From: Streptomyces sp. NBC_01298 | Lineage (GTDB): Bacteria; Actinomycetota; Actinomycetes; Streptomycetales; Streptomycetaceae | DNA length: 64,000 nt | Assembly: GCF_035978755.1 (NCBI RefSeq) | Contig: NZ_CP108414.1 | Coordinates: 8,246,001-8,310,000, forward strand | Direction of reading: 5' to 3' | In this document: positions 16,783 through 24,048 of the stretch, piece by piece | Layout: each line of letters opens with the position of its first letter | How positions within the stretch are numbered: position 1 is the first letter of the stretch | Translations under genes and position numbers: made by a program | Notes under the pieces: generated by a model | What the model saw: only the letters and a program-made list of their open reading frames with translations | What the model was told of the DNA's origin: nothing | Database searches by the model: none

Positions 16783-18360
16783 TCAGCTGCCGGAGATGGT
16801 GACGCCGGTCCAGTCGATGTGGGCCGGGTTCTTGGGCAGGCCGGAGATGGACTTGTTCTTGGCGATGAGGTTCGGCGAGGAGTACGTGAAGACCAGGGCC
16901 TTGCTCTCCAGGCCGGCCCGGGTCGCCGCCTGGAGGACCTTGGCGTAGTCGGGGGAGTCCAGCGGGGTCTGGCGGACCTTGGCGATGGCCGCCTCGAAGC
17001 CGGCGGGCTGGGACGGGGAGCTGAGGTTGAGCGGGCCGTTGGGGCCGAAGTGGGCGGTGAGGGTCTGCGCCGCGGAGTCCCGGCCGGTGGTCCCGTACAG
17101 CGAGAAGGCCAGGTCCTTGGCGAAGAAGGGGGTGGACCAGTTCTTGTCGATCTTGATGGTGACGGTGATGCCGACCTTGGCCAGCTGCGACTGGACGATC
17201 TCGGACTGCGGGTCCTCGGCGGGGATGACCAGGTTGAGCTTCAGGTCCCCCGCCTTGTAGCCCGCTTCGGCGAGGAGCTGCTGCGACTTGGCCGGGTCGT
17301 AGGGGTAGTTGTCCTCCGACTCCGGGTCGAAGGCCACGTACCCCTTGGGGAAGGGCTGGTTGGTCACCGAACCGAAGCCGAAGGTCAGCTTGTCGACGAA
17401 CTCCTGGCGGTTGACCGCGTGCCGGACGGCGTCGACGACCTTGTCGTTGTCGAAGGGGGCCTTGTTGGTGTTCAGGCTGATGTTGGCGGCGTTGAACCCC
17501 GGCTGTACGAAGACGTCCAGGCCGGCCTTCTTGGCGGCCTCCGCCTGACTGGGCTTGATGTCCGCGAAGTTGTAGACGCCGGTCTGCAGGCCGGAGACCA
17601 CCGTGGAGGAGTCGGGGGCCGAGGTCAGCTCCACGTTGTCGATGTGGATGTTCTTCGCGTCCCAGTAGGCGGGGTTCTTCTTCAGGACCGCCTTGGTGCC
17701 CGGCACCAGCTGCGTGATGGTGAACGGCCCGGCGCCCACCGGGTTCTGGTCCAGCTTCTCGGGGGCGGCGGCCGCCTTGGGGCTGGCGATCTGGAGGACC
17801 CGCTGACCGAGGAGCTGCGGGATCTGGTAGTCGACCTGGGTGAGGTGGACGACCGCGTCCAGACCGTTGGCGTCCACCGAAGCGATGGAGGTCAGGTCCC
17901 CGAAGAGCGCGGAGTTCTTCTGCTTCTTGGCCCGCTCGACGGCCGCCTTGACGGCCGCGGCGTCGAGCGGCTCGCCGTCGCTGAACTTCAGGCCGGAGCG
18001 CAGGTGGAAGGTGACCTGGTCGCCCTTGTCGTTGTACTCCCAGCTCTCGGCGAGATCCGGCACGGCCTTGCCGCTCTCGTCGGTACGGGTCAACGATGCG
18101 TAGACCAGGGCGAGTTCGCGGAACTGGGCGCCACTGCCGGAGACGACCGGGTCCCAGTGGGCCGGGAAGTACGAAGAGGTCCACTTCAGGGTGGAGTTGC
18201 CGCCGGCGCCGACGGAGGAGGCATCACCGGCGCAGGCGCCGAGGGCGGGCGTCAGTACGGCGATGAGGGCGGCGGCGAGCGCGGCGGGGCGCGGGCGTCC
18301 GGAGCGGCGCGTCTGCGGAAGGTCCGTACCGGGTCTACGGGTCACGAGGCGTGCGGACAT
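16783..18360 (-). CDS. ABC transporter substrate-binding lipoprotein (SBP family 5)
   Basis: 525 residues; ATG 18360 has AAGGA about 9 nt upstream. The signal peptide ends in a lipobox LGAC with Cys43 as the lipidated residue. Family-5 landmarks: YASLTRTDESGKAVPDLAESWEY, VTFHLRSGLKFSDGEPLDAAAVKAAVERAKK, NPVGAGPFTITQLVPG. The family binds peptides, nickel, glutathione and similar solutes. The 24-codon leader peptide about 400 bp upstream and the downstream flavin monooxygenases suggest an organosulfur ligand; that is inference. Confidence 0.88.
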   Translation of the reverse strand: MSARLVTRRPGTDLPQTRRSGRPRPAALAAALIAVLTPALGACAGDASSVGAGGNSTLKWTSSYFPAHWDPVVSGSGAQFRELALVYASLTRTDESGKAVPDLAESWEYNDKGDQVTFHLRSGLKFSDGEPLDAAAVKAAVERAKKQKNSALFGDLTSIASVDANGLDAVVHLTQVDYQIPQLLGQRVLQIASPKAAAAPEKLDQNPVGAGPFTITQLVPGTKAVLKKNPAYWDAKNIHIDNVELTSAPDSSTVVSGLQTGVYNFADIKPSQAEAAKKAGLDVFVQPGFNAANISLNTNKAPFDNDKVVDAVRHAVNRQEFVDKLTFGFGSVTNQPFPKGYVAFDPESEDNYPYDPAKSQQLLAEAGYKAGDLKLNLVIPAEDPQSEIVQSQLAKVGITVTIKIDKNWSTPFFAKDLAFSLYGTTGRDSAAQTLTAHFGPNGPLNLSSPSQPAGFEAAIAKVRQTPLDSPDYAKVLQAATRAGLESKALVFTYSSPNLIAKNKSISGLPKNPAHIDWTGVTISGS

Positions 18361-18763
18361 GTCTGATTTTCCTTGGACTTGGTCCAGGCCCGTCAGGGCA
18401 GGAGGGGCGGGGGCGCGGAGCGGTCCGGTGCCGCGCACGACCGCAGGCGGGTATGCCGACGGGCGGGGGCAGCGGACGGGCGCAGCAGATGGGGGGTGAA
18501 GGCTCCGGGACGCGGCCGGGCCGCCTCGCGCTGGCGGCGCGGATCGCCGGCAGGGTCACGGAGGGCGGGCCGGGATCGGACCCGGGAAACGCGGGGGAGA
18601 GGGAGGGAGGGGAGGGGTGCGACGGAGCGCGGAGCCGGATCGCCCGGGCGGTGCGGCGCGGGCGCCTCGGCTCAGTGGGAGCGCAGCCGGCCGGAACCAC
18701 CGCAGGTGGTACGGCTATTGGCGGGCTCGGGCCGGCGCCTGTGGGCCGGGGTCGGCTGGTAGG
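18361..18763 (-). promoter_or_regulatory. Long 5' leader between the leader peptide and the importer operon
   Basis: 403 bp transcribed from the minus strand between the stop of the 24-residue leader peptide and the lipoprotein start. It contains a perfect 6-bp hairpin ACCACC-GCA-GGTGGT (18695-18709) and other GC-rich self-complementary patches, which could form attenuation structures. No U-tract terminator is seen, so a Rho-dependent or translation-coupled mechanism is more likely. Confidence 0.45.
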
Positions 18764-18838
18764 TCAGCGACAGAGAGCGCTGGACGTGCGCCGCAGGTCC
18801 ACGTAGCGGCACACCACACCGGGGTGCGTCGTAAGCAT
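18764..18838 (-). CDS. 24-residue cysteine-containing leader peptide of the importer/monooxygenase operon
   Basis: ATG 18838, TGA 18766-18764. The peptide reads MLTTHPGVVC then RYVDLRRTSSALCR. The core C-R-Y-V-D-L-R-R-T-S-S-A-L-C-R is that of the actinobacterial putative leader peptides annotated ahead of sulfur and cysteine genes. Cys codons at positions 10 and 23 (the latter two codons before the stop) could sense charged tRNA-Cys. The predicted promoter puts transcription initiation at the ATG itself, so the message is probably leaderless. A second in-frame ATG at 18847 overlaps the -10 element and is unlikely. It should control the nine genes downstream. Confidence 0.85.
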   Translation of the reverse strand: MLTTHPGVVCRYVDLRRTSSALCR

Positions 18839-18845
18839 GTGCCAC

Positions 18846-18875
18846 ATCCTGGGGGTAGTGGCCGGAGGCTGTCAA
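18846..18875 (-). promoter_or_regulatory. Promoter of the leader peptide: TTGACA-N18-CAGGAT
   Basis: On the minus strand TTGACA occupies 18875-18870 and CAGGAT 18851-18846 with an 18-nt spacer; the ATG begins 8 nt after the last base of the -10 hexamer. The consensus -35 is exact, the -10 is weak, which fits an activated promoter. The geometry implies a leaderless transcript. Confidence 0.65.
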
Positions 18876-18877
18876 TG

Positions 18878-18893
18878 GACACCAATTGGTGTC
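18878..18893. promoter_or_regulatory. Perfect 16-bp palindrome abutting the -35 element
   Basis: GACACCAATTGGTGTC, a perfect palindrome, ends 2 bp upstream of the TTGACA of the leader-peptide promoter. Position and symmetry indicate an operator for a dimeric regulator (activator if class II, repressor if it blocks polymerase). The nearby Rrf2 regulator at 19984-20430 is one candidate; nothing in the sequence proves it. Confidence 0.65.
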
Positions 18894-18955
18894 TCATTCG
18901 GCGGGACGGTACGAGCCGCTGGTCAGGGGCCCGACAGTGGCCAATCGGAGCCTCG

Positions 18956-19987
18956 TCAGGAGGCTGTGGGAATCCCGCGTCCGACAGCCGGATGCGCCGC
19001 GGCCTCCTCGGGATGCAGCCACAGCGGGCCGTTCCCGGTCTCCACCCGTACCGCGTGCGGCGGCGGCCACGGGCCCTCCGCGAGCATCGGCCGGTCCGGC
19101 TCGCTCAGGCTCCGGTAGCGCTCCAGCGCCCGCGCCGGGGACGGCCCGGCGCCGGTCACCGGCAGATCCGGGACCAACTCCCGCACCGCTGCCGCACATT
19201 CCTCGAACGTGCGCCAGCCGGGCACCGCACGGTGGCCCGCGGAGGTGCGCAGCAGCAGCGTCGGCAGGGCGTACCGGTGCCCCTCGCCGGTCTCCTTGGC
19301 GGTACCGGGATGCGGCGAACCGCCCCGCGCGGACAGTACGTCGGCCACCGGTCGGCGCGCCTCCGCGCGGTCCGCGCGCACCAGCCCCAGGACCGCGGCG
19401 CCGCCCGCGTCCGCGGCCAGCCGCTCCGGATCCAGGCCGGGCACGCCCCGGACCGCGGACAGGGCCAGAGCGGCCGTGTCCGCCGGCTCGCCGAGCACGA
19501 AGACGCTCTCGCGCAGCCGGCGCAGCACCCGCTCGGCCACCTCGGGGCCCTGCGCTTCCGCGGCCTTGGCGACGAGCGAGGCGGGCCACGAACTGGCCGC
19601 CACGCGGCTGAGCCGCACCGCGCGGGGCGCCAGGGTGTGTGCGGTGATGCCCTCGACGTAGCGCGCGTACCAGGCGGTCTCCGCCGCCGGGTCGGGGGCC
19701 GGGTCCTCGTCCTCGTCGAAGAGGATGCAGAACACCCGGCGCCAGCGGACCCGGCCGTCCAGCGCGGCCCGCAGACGCCGGAACACCGGCTCCGACCCCC
19801 AGGCCCAGGGGCACAACGGGTCGGTGTACTCGACGACTTCGAGTGCCGGCGGCTCCGTCCCGGGCGGCGGAGCGGCGTCGGCCCCGGGCCCAGCCCCGGC
19901 CCCGGCCCCGGCTCCGGCCCCGGCTCCAGCCCCGGCCCCGGCCCCGGCTCCAGCTCCGGCCCCAGCCCCGGCCCGCGAGCCCGTCAC
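18956..19987 (-). CDS. DsbA-family (FrnE-like) protein with Ala-Gly repeat and incomplete CxxC
   Basis: 343 residues. The start GTG 19987 overlaps the Rrf2 stop (GTGA). The N-terminus is a run of about 15 Ala-Gly pairs (residues 5-35) encoded by tandem hexamers, then the thioredoxin-fold domain begins LEVVEYTDPLCPWAWGSEPVFRRL. The active-site motif is C-P-W-A instead of C-P-W-C, so the resolving cysteine is missing; thiol-disulfide exchange by the normal mechanism is unlikely. ALPTLLLRT supplies the cis-Pro loop. It is translationally coupled to the Rrf2 gene. Confidence 0.75.
   Translation of the reverse strand: MTGSRAGAGAGAGAGAGAGAGAGAGAGAGAGAGPGADAAPPPGTEPPALEVVEYTDPLCPWAWGSEPVFRRLRAALDGRVRWRRVFCILFDEDEDPAPDPAAETAWYARYVEGITAHTLAPRAVRLSRVAASSWPASLVAKAAEAQGPEVAERVLRRLRESVFVLGEPADTAALALSAVRGVPGLDPERLAADAGGAAVLGLVRADRAEARRPVADVLSARGGSPHPGTAKETGEGHRYALPTLLLRTSAGHRAVPGWRTFEECAAAVRELVPDLPVTGAGPSPARALERYRSLSEPDRPMLAEGPWPPPHAVRVETGNGPLWLHPEEAAAHPAVGRGIPTAS
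19892..19975. repeat. Imperfect tandem hexanucleotide repeat (14 units)
   Basis: Fourteen consecutive 6-bp units of GGCCCC, GGCTCC, AGCCCC or AGCTCC (plus strand) inside the 5' end of the DsbA-like gene. On the coding strand they give alternating Gly and Ala. Six-base units keep the frame, so length changes would be tolerated. Confidence 0.85.
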
Positions 19988-20430
19988 GCGGCACCGTCGC
20001 GGGGCGGCCGGCCGGCCGCTCCCGCGAGGGCGTCGGCGGGCAGCAGCGAGGCCAGCGTCGCCCCGCCCAGGACCGCCGCCGCCTCCGCCTCGATCCGCTG
20101 CCACACCCCGGGCAGTCCGACCGCGGCGCCGGGATAGCCCAGCCCGGCCAGCGGCTCGCCGCGCAGCGAGATCAGCTCGCCGTCCACGGCGCGCGCCACG
20201 TCCAGCAGGGTGATCTCCTCGGCGGGCCGGCCGAGCCAGTACCCCCCCTCGCAGCCGCGCTGGCTGCGCACCAGACCGGCTTTCCGCAATTCGCCCACCA
20301 CGGACTTCAGGAAGCGGAACGGGATCTGCTGCGAGGAGGCGATGGCCTCGCAGGTCAGGGGGCGGGAGGGCTCACAGGCGAGCTCCAGGAGGGCGCGCGC
20401 GGCGTAGTCCGCCTTCGCGGAGATATGCAT
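19984..20430 (-). CDS. Rrf2-family transcriptional regulator
   Basis: 148 residues; ATG 20430 begins MHISAKADYAARALLELACE, the standard Rrf2 start. The winged helix follows: LTCEAIASSQQIPFRFLKSVVGELRKAGLVRSQRGCEGGYWLGRP. Rrf2 proteins such as IscR, NsrR and CymR sense Fe-S clusters, NO or cysteine status. Cys residues occur in ACEP, TCEA and GCEGG, but the usual C-x5-C-x7-C cluster of IscR/NsrR in the later part is absent, which is closer to the cluster-free CymR/generic type. It is divergent from the cupin gene and next to the sulfur-type operon. Confidence 0.85.
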   Translation of the reverse strand: MHISAKADYAARALLELACEPSRPLTCEAIASSQQIPFRFLKSVVGELRKAGLVRSQRGCEGGYWLGRPAEEITLLDVARAVDGELISLRGEPLAGLGYPGAAVGLPGVWQRIEAEAAAVLGGATLASLLPADALAGAAGRPPRDGAA

Positions 20431-20531
20431 GCGCCCATCATGCCCGACACCCCGCCCCCAGGAGGGGGCCGAGAGGCTTCCCGGTCCGCGTTGCGGGAAC
20501 ATTGCCGCAGGTGAACGGCAAAGGACACCTC

Positions 20532-20561
20532 TTGACATCCTTTCTGGCGCCCCTCTAGCGT
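20532..20561 (+). promoter_or_regulatory. Promoter of the cupin gene: TTGACA-N18-TAGCGT, leaderless start
   Basis: TTGACA (20532-20537) and TAGCGT (20556-20561) with an 18-nt spacer, followed by 7 nt and the ATG. The expected start site coincides with the ATG. The -35 lies inside an inverted repeat AAAGGA...TCCTTT (20520-20543), a possible operator for the divergent Rrf2 regulator; another, TTGCCG-N8-CGGCAA, lies at 20503-20522. Confidence 0.6.
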
Positions 20562-20568
20562 CCCCGCC

Positions 20569-21075
20569 ATGAGCGAGCCGCTGACTGCCCCCGGTGAGGG
20601 CTTCCACCCGCACCTCCACGACGCCCCGGCCCGTCCGACGGCCCCCCTGCGCACCCGCCTGCACCACGTCCGTGCCGACTCCCTGGACGGCGACACGGCC
20701 CAGAGCGGCGGCATGCGCAGGTTCGCCGCCGTCAGCGGGAAGAACGTGGGCTCCGAGAAGCTCTGGATGGGGCAGACCCACGTGGCACCCTCGACGGCCT
20801 CCTCCGACCACCACCACGGAGAGTCCGAGACCGCCATCTACGTCGTGAGCGGACACCCCGAGTTCGTCTTCCTCGACGGCTCGGGCGAACACCCCGAGGA
20901 AGTACGGCTGGTCACGTCCCCCGGCGACTACATCTTCGTCCCCCCGTTCGTACCCCACCGCGAGGAGAACCCGGACCCCGCCGAGGAGGCCGTGGTCGTG
21001 ATCGCCCGCAGCACCCAGGAGGCGATCGTCGTCAACCTCCCCCAGCTGTACGCCATCCCGGCGGCTGACGGCTGA
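20569..21075 (+). CDS. Cupin-domain protein
   Basis: 168 residues. Cupin motif 1 is in SSDHHHGESETAIYVVSG (metal-binding His and Glu), motif 2 in SPGDYIFVPPFVPHREEN. A small single-domain bicupin-less protein, likely a metal-dependent dioxygenase, isomerase or ligand sensor; the sequence does not decide which. It stands alone, divergent from the Rrf2 gene. No ribosome-binding site is present, consistent with the leaderless promoter geometry. Confidence 0.85.
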   Translation: MSEPLTAPGEGFHPHLHDAPARPTAPLRTRLHHVRADSLDGDTAQSGGMRRFAAVSGKNVGSEKLWMGQTHVAPSTASSDHHHGESETAIYVVSGHPEFVFLDGSGEHPEEVRLVTSPGDYIFVPPFVPHREENPDPAEEAVVVIARSTQEAIVVNLPQLYAIPAADG

Positions 21076-21205
21076 GCGACCCCGAGCCCCGAAGCGGACC
21101 CTTGTGACGCGTGAGTACTGCACACCCGACCGGTGACAGCCGTGACTGTCGGCGCCCGCGCCGCACGTGACACGGTCAGTCCTGCAACCGACCGAGGGAG
21201 CAGGC
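21076..21205 (+). promoter_or_regulatory. Promoter region of the lanthipeptide operon with GTGAC repeats
   Basis: 130 bp between the cupin gene and the synthetase. The pentamer GTGAC occurs four times on the plus strand, beginning at 21104, 21133, 21142 and 21167, and GACAG-N6-CTGTC (21135-21150) is an inverted repeat. Such spaced repeats are what a response regulator would bind; the RamR/AmfR-type gene at the other end of the cluster is the natural candidate. Confidence 0.45.
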
Positions 21206-23866
21206 GTGAACAAGGGGTACGCAGCCTTCTGCGACGCGGACCGATGGTTCTACGACGCGCCGTACCGGCGGGCCGGGGAGAGCTATCGGGCCGCCCTCGC
21301 CCCCGTCCCCCGGGGATGGCGCTCGCATCGGAGCGGCGACTGGCTCGCGCTGCGCCCCACGGATGCCCAACTGCCCGCCCAGGGCTGGAAGATCCACGTC
21401 TCGGCCACCCTCGACAACGCCGAATCACTGCTGACGACGGTGTACGAGTACTGCACGGCGCGCGGCATAGCCTTCAAGTTCGTACCGAGCCGCTACCTGC
21501 TGCACCTGCGCAACGCCAAGTACGCCGACCGCGCCGCGAGCGGGAAGTTCATCACCGTGTACCCCGCGGACGAACGGCAGTGCCACAGGATCGCGGAGGA
21601 CCTCGACGCCGCCCTGGCGGGGGCGGCCGGCCCGTACATCCTCAGCGATCTGCGCTGGGGCGCCGGACCGGTCCACCTGCGCTACGGCAGCTTCACCCTG
21701 CGGCACTGCTACGACGAGCACGGCGCGCTGGTCCCGGCGATCGAGAACCCGGAAGGGCGGCTCGTACCGGACCGCCGCGGCCCGGTCTTCCAGCCGCCCG
21801 AGTGGCTCGAGCTGCCCGGCTTCCTGAAGCCGCACCTGGAAGCGCGCTCCGCGCTCACCCTGGCCGGGGTTCCCTTCACGGTGGAGCGGGCGCTGCACTT
21901 CTCCAACGGCGGCGGCGTGTACGTCGGCAAGGACACCCGCACCGGAGGGTCCGTGGTCCTCAAGGAGGCCCGGCCGTACGCGGGCCTCGCCGCCGACGGA
22001 GCCGACGCCGTGACCCGGCTGCACCGCGAACGGGCCGCGCTGGAGCGGCTGTCGGGCCTGGACTGCGTCCCGTCGGTCCTCGGCACGTTCACGGTCGGCG
22101 ACCACCACTTCCTGGTGCTGGAGCACCTCGCGGGCAAGCCGCTCAACACCTACTTCGCCCGCCGCCACCCGCTGATCGAGGCGGACCCCGAACCCGCGGA
22201 GCTCGCCGCGTACACCGCGTGGGCCCTCACCATCCACCGGAAGGTCACGGAGGCCGTCGACGCCGTGCACGCCCGCGGCGTGGTCTTCAACGACCTCCAC
22301 CTCTTCAACATCATGGTGGCCGAAGACGAGTCGACGGGCGAACTCGCCGTCTCACTCCTGGACTTCGAAGCCGCCGCGCACGTCGATGAGGGCCTGCGGC
22401 AGACCGTGGCCAACCCCGCCTTCGTCGCCCCGGCCGAGCGGCGCGGATTCTCCGTAGACCGCTACGCCCTCGCCTGCCTGCGGCTCGCCCTCTTCCTCCC
22501 GTTGACCAGCCTGCTCGTCCTCGACCGGGCCAAGGCCGCGCACCTGGCCGCCGTGATCGCCGAACAGTTCCCCGTGCCGCGGCAGTTCCTCGACGAGGCC
22601 GTCGAGGAGATCCTCTCCGGGGCTCCGCAGGGCGCTCCGCAGGGCGCATCGAACGACAGCCGGCCCGCACCGGCCCGACCGTACCTGCCGGTCGAGCCGC
22701 GGGACTGGCCCGCCGCCCGTACGTCGATGAGCGCGGCGGTGCGGGCGAGCGCCACCCCGGACCGCGAGGACCGCCTCGTCCCGGGAGACATCGCCCAGTT
22801 CGCCGACCCCGGTGGAGGCATCGGCTTCGGCCACGGGATCGCGGGCGTGCTACACGCCCTCGCCGAGACCGGCGCCGCACCCTGGCCCGAGGCCGAGGAA
22901 TGGTTCCTCGACCGGACCCGGGAACCGCTCTCCGGCACCCCGCTCGGCTTCTACGACGGCCTGGCCGGAACGGCCTGGACCCTGCAGCGGCTCGGCCACC
23001 ACGACCGGGCCCTCGCCCTCGCCGACCAGCTGCTGCACCAGCCCTGGGAGAGCGCGGGCCCGGACCTGCACGGCGGCCTCGCAGGCATCGGCCTCGCCCT
23101 GGACGCCCTCGCCGCGGCGACCGGCGAGAGCGAACTGCGCGCCGCGGCCCTGCGCTGCGCCGAGCTGGTCGCCCGGCCCGGGCAGCGCCCCGCCCGCGCG
23201 GGACTGCTGTACGGCAACTCCGGCCCCGCCCTGCTCCTCGTGCGGATGTACGAGCGCACCGGTGACAAGGAACTGCTGGTCCAGGCCGGCCAGGCGCTCC
23301 ACCGCGACCTGGACCGCTGCGTCACCAGCGCGTTCGGCACCCTCCAGGTGAACGAGGGCTGGCGCACGATGCCGTACCTCGGCGAGGGCAGCGTAGGCAT
23401 CGGCATGGTGCTCGACGACTGGCTGGAGCACGGCCCGGACGAGCGCTTCGAGCAGGCCCGGCGCGAGATCGTACGGGCGGCCCAGGCGACCTTCTACGCC
23501 CAGCCCGGGCTGATGCGCGGCGCCGCCGGGATGATCCTCCACCTGGCCCGGACCACCACACCGGGCGCGGGCACGGGACAAGAGGCCATCGACCGCCAGA
23601 TCGACGCACTGGCCCGGCACGCCGTGCCGTACCAGGGGCATCTGGCCTTCCCCGGCGAGCAGATGATGCGCCTGTCCATGGACCTCTCCACGGGCACGGC
23701 CGGCGCTCTCCTCGCCCTCGGCAGCGCGGCGCCCGGTGGGCGCGCGCACCTGCCGTTCCTCCCGCCGCTGCGCACGCGCGCGGCGGCCCCAGAGCCGGTC
23801 CCGTCCGGGACCGTGACCCATCGCACCACTCGAGAGAAGAAGAGGAACCGACATGACCCTTCTTGA
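21206..23866 (+). CDS. amfT: Class III lanthipeptide synthetase, AmfT/RamC-like
   Basis: 886 residues from GTG 21206 (GGGAG 5-7 nt upstream). Three domains in the known order: an N-terminal lyase-type region (about 1-215), a Ser/Thr-kinase-like domain (VVLKEARP Lys near 255, catalytic loop VVFNDLHLFNIMV near 358-370, LLDFEAA near 384) and a LanC-like cyclase domain (about 535-840; GIGFGHGIAGVL, DLHGGLAGIGLAL, GLLYGNSGPALLL, MRGAAGMILHL). The zinc-binding Cys/His residues of true LanC are missing, as expected for class III. It phosphorylates and dehydrates Ser and makes lanthionine rings in the peptide encoded at 23853. Confidence 0.93.
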   Translation: MNKGYAAFCDADRWFYDAPYRRAGESYRAALAPVPRGWRSHRSGDWLALRPTDAQLPAQGWKIHVSATLDNAESLLTTVYEYCTARGIAFKFVPSRYLLHLRNAKYADRAASGKFITVYPADERQCHRIAEDLDAALAGAAGPYILSDLRWGAGPVHLRYGSFTLRHCYDEHGALVPAIENPEGRLVPDRRGPVFQPPEWLELPGFLKPHLEARSALTLAGVPFTVERALHFSNGGGVYVGKDTRTGGSVVLKEARPYAGLAADGADAVTRLHRERAALERLSGLDCVPSVLGTFTVGDHHFLVLEHLAGKPLNTYFARRHPLIEADPEPAELAAYTAWALTIHRKVTEAVDAVHARGVVFNDLHLFNIMVAEDESTGELAVSLLDFEAAAHVDEGLRQTVANPAFVAPAERRGFSVDRYALACLRLALFLPLTSLLVLDRAKAAHLAAVIAEQFPVPRQFLDEAVEEILSGAPQGAPQGASNDSRPAPARPYLPVEPRDWPAARTSMSAAVRASATPDREDRLVPGDIAQFADPGGGIGFGHGIAGVLHALAETGAAPWPEAEEWFLDRTREPLSGTPLGFYDGLAGTAWTLQRLGHHDRALALADQLLHQPWESAGPDLHGGLAGIGLALDALAAATGESELRAAALRCAELVARPGQRPARAGLLYGNSGPALLLVRMYERTGDKELLVQAGQALHRDLDRCVTSAFGTLQVNEGWRTMPYLGEGSVGIGMVLDDWLEHGPDERFEQARREIVRAAQATFYAQPGLMRGAAGMILHLARTTTPGAGTGQEAIDRQIDALARHAVPYQGHLAFPGEQMMRLSMDLSTGTAGALLALGSAAPGGRAHLPFLPPLRTRAAAPEPVPSGTVTHRTTREKKRNRHDPS

Positions 23867-23981
23867 CCTGCAGTCGATGGAGACCCCGAAGGAAGAGACC
23901 ACCGAGATGACCGGTGGCGGCAGCCGCGCCAGCCTCCTGCTCTGCGGCGACAGCAGCCTGAGCATCACGACCTGTAACTGA
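23853..23981 (+). CDS. amfS: AmfS/SapB-type lanthipeptide precursor
   Basis: 42 residues; ATG 23853 lies inside the last codons of the synthetase gene (14-bp overlap) and has GAGGA about 6 nt upstream. The leader MTLLDLQSMETPKEE contains the LxxLQ recognition box of AmfS/RamS. The core contains SRASLLLC and SSLSITTC, two S-x2-S-x3-C units, each expected to give one lanthionine and one dehydroalanine. The core is practically the same as that of SapB/AmfS, the surfactant peptide that lets aerial hyphae leave the wet surface. The leader differs after KEE (TTEMTGGG). Confidence 0.95.
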   Translation: MTLLDLQSMETPKEETTEMTGGGSRASLLLCGDSSLSITTCN

Positions 23982-23992
23982 CCAGGTCACTC

Positions 23993-24022
23993 CGGGCCCG
24001 GGCGGTTCACCGCCCGGGCCCG
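23993..24022 (+). terminator. Strong hairpin between the precursor gene and the transporter genes
   Basis: Perfect 13-bp arms, 23993-24005 (CGGGCCCGGGCGG) and 24010-24022, with a TTCA loop, 12 bp after the precursor stop. It probably acts as a partial terminator or 3' stabiliser, giving more precursor mRNA than transporter mRNA. Confidence 0.75.
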
Positions 24023-24048
24023 CACCACGTCTTTGGAGGCGTCCGACG

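Noticed and set aside
18845..18847. Upstream ATG as start of the first leader peptide
   Set aside because: It lies in frame but within the predicted -10 hexamer, so it would not be transcribed; the ATG at 18838 also gives the same 24-codon length as the other two leaders.
19892..19975. Tandem repeat array as a CRISPR
   Set aside because: Units are 6 bp with no spacers and lie in frame inside a coding sequence.
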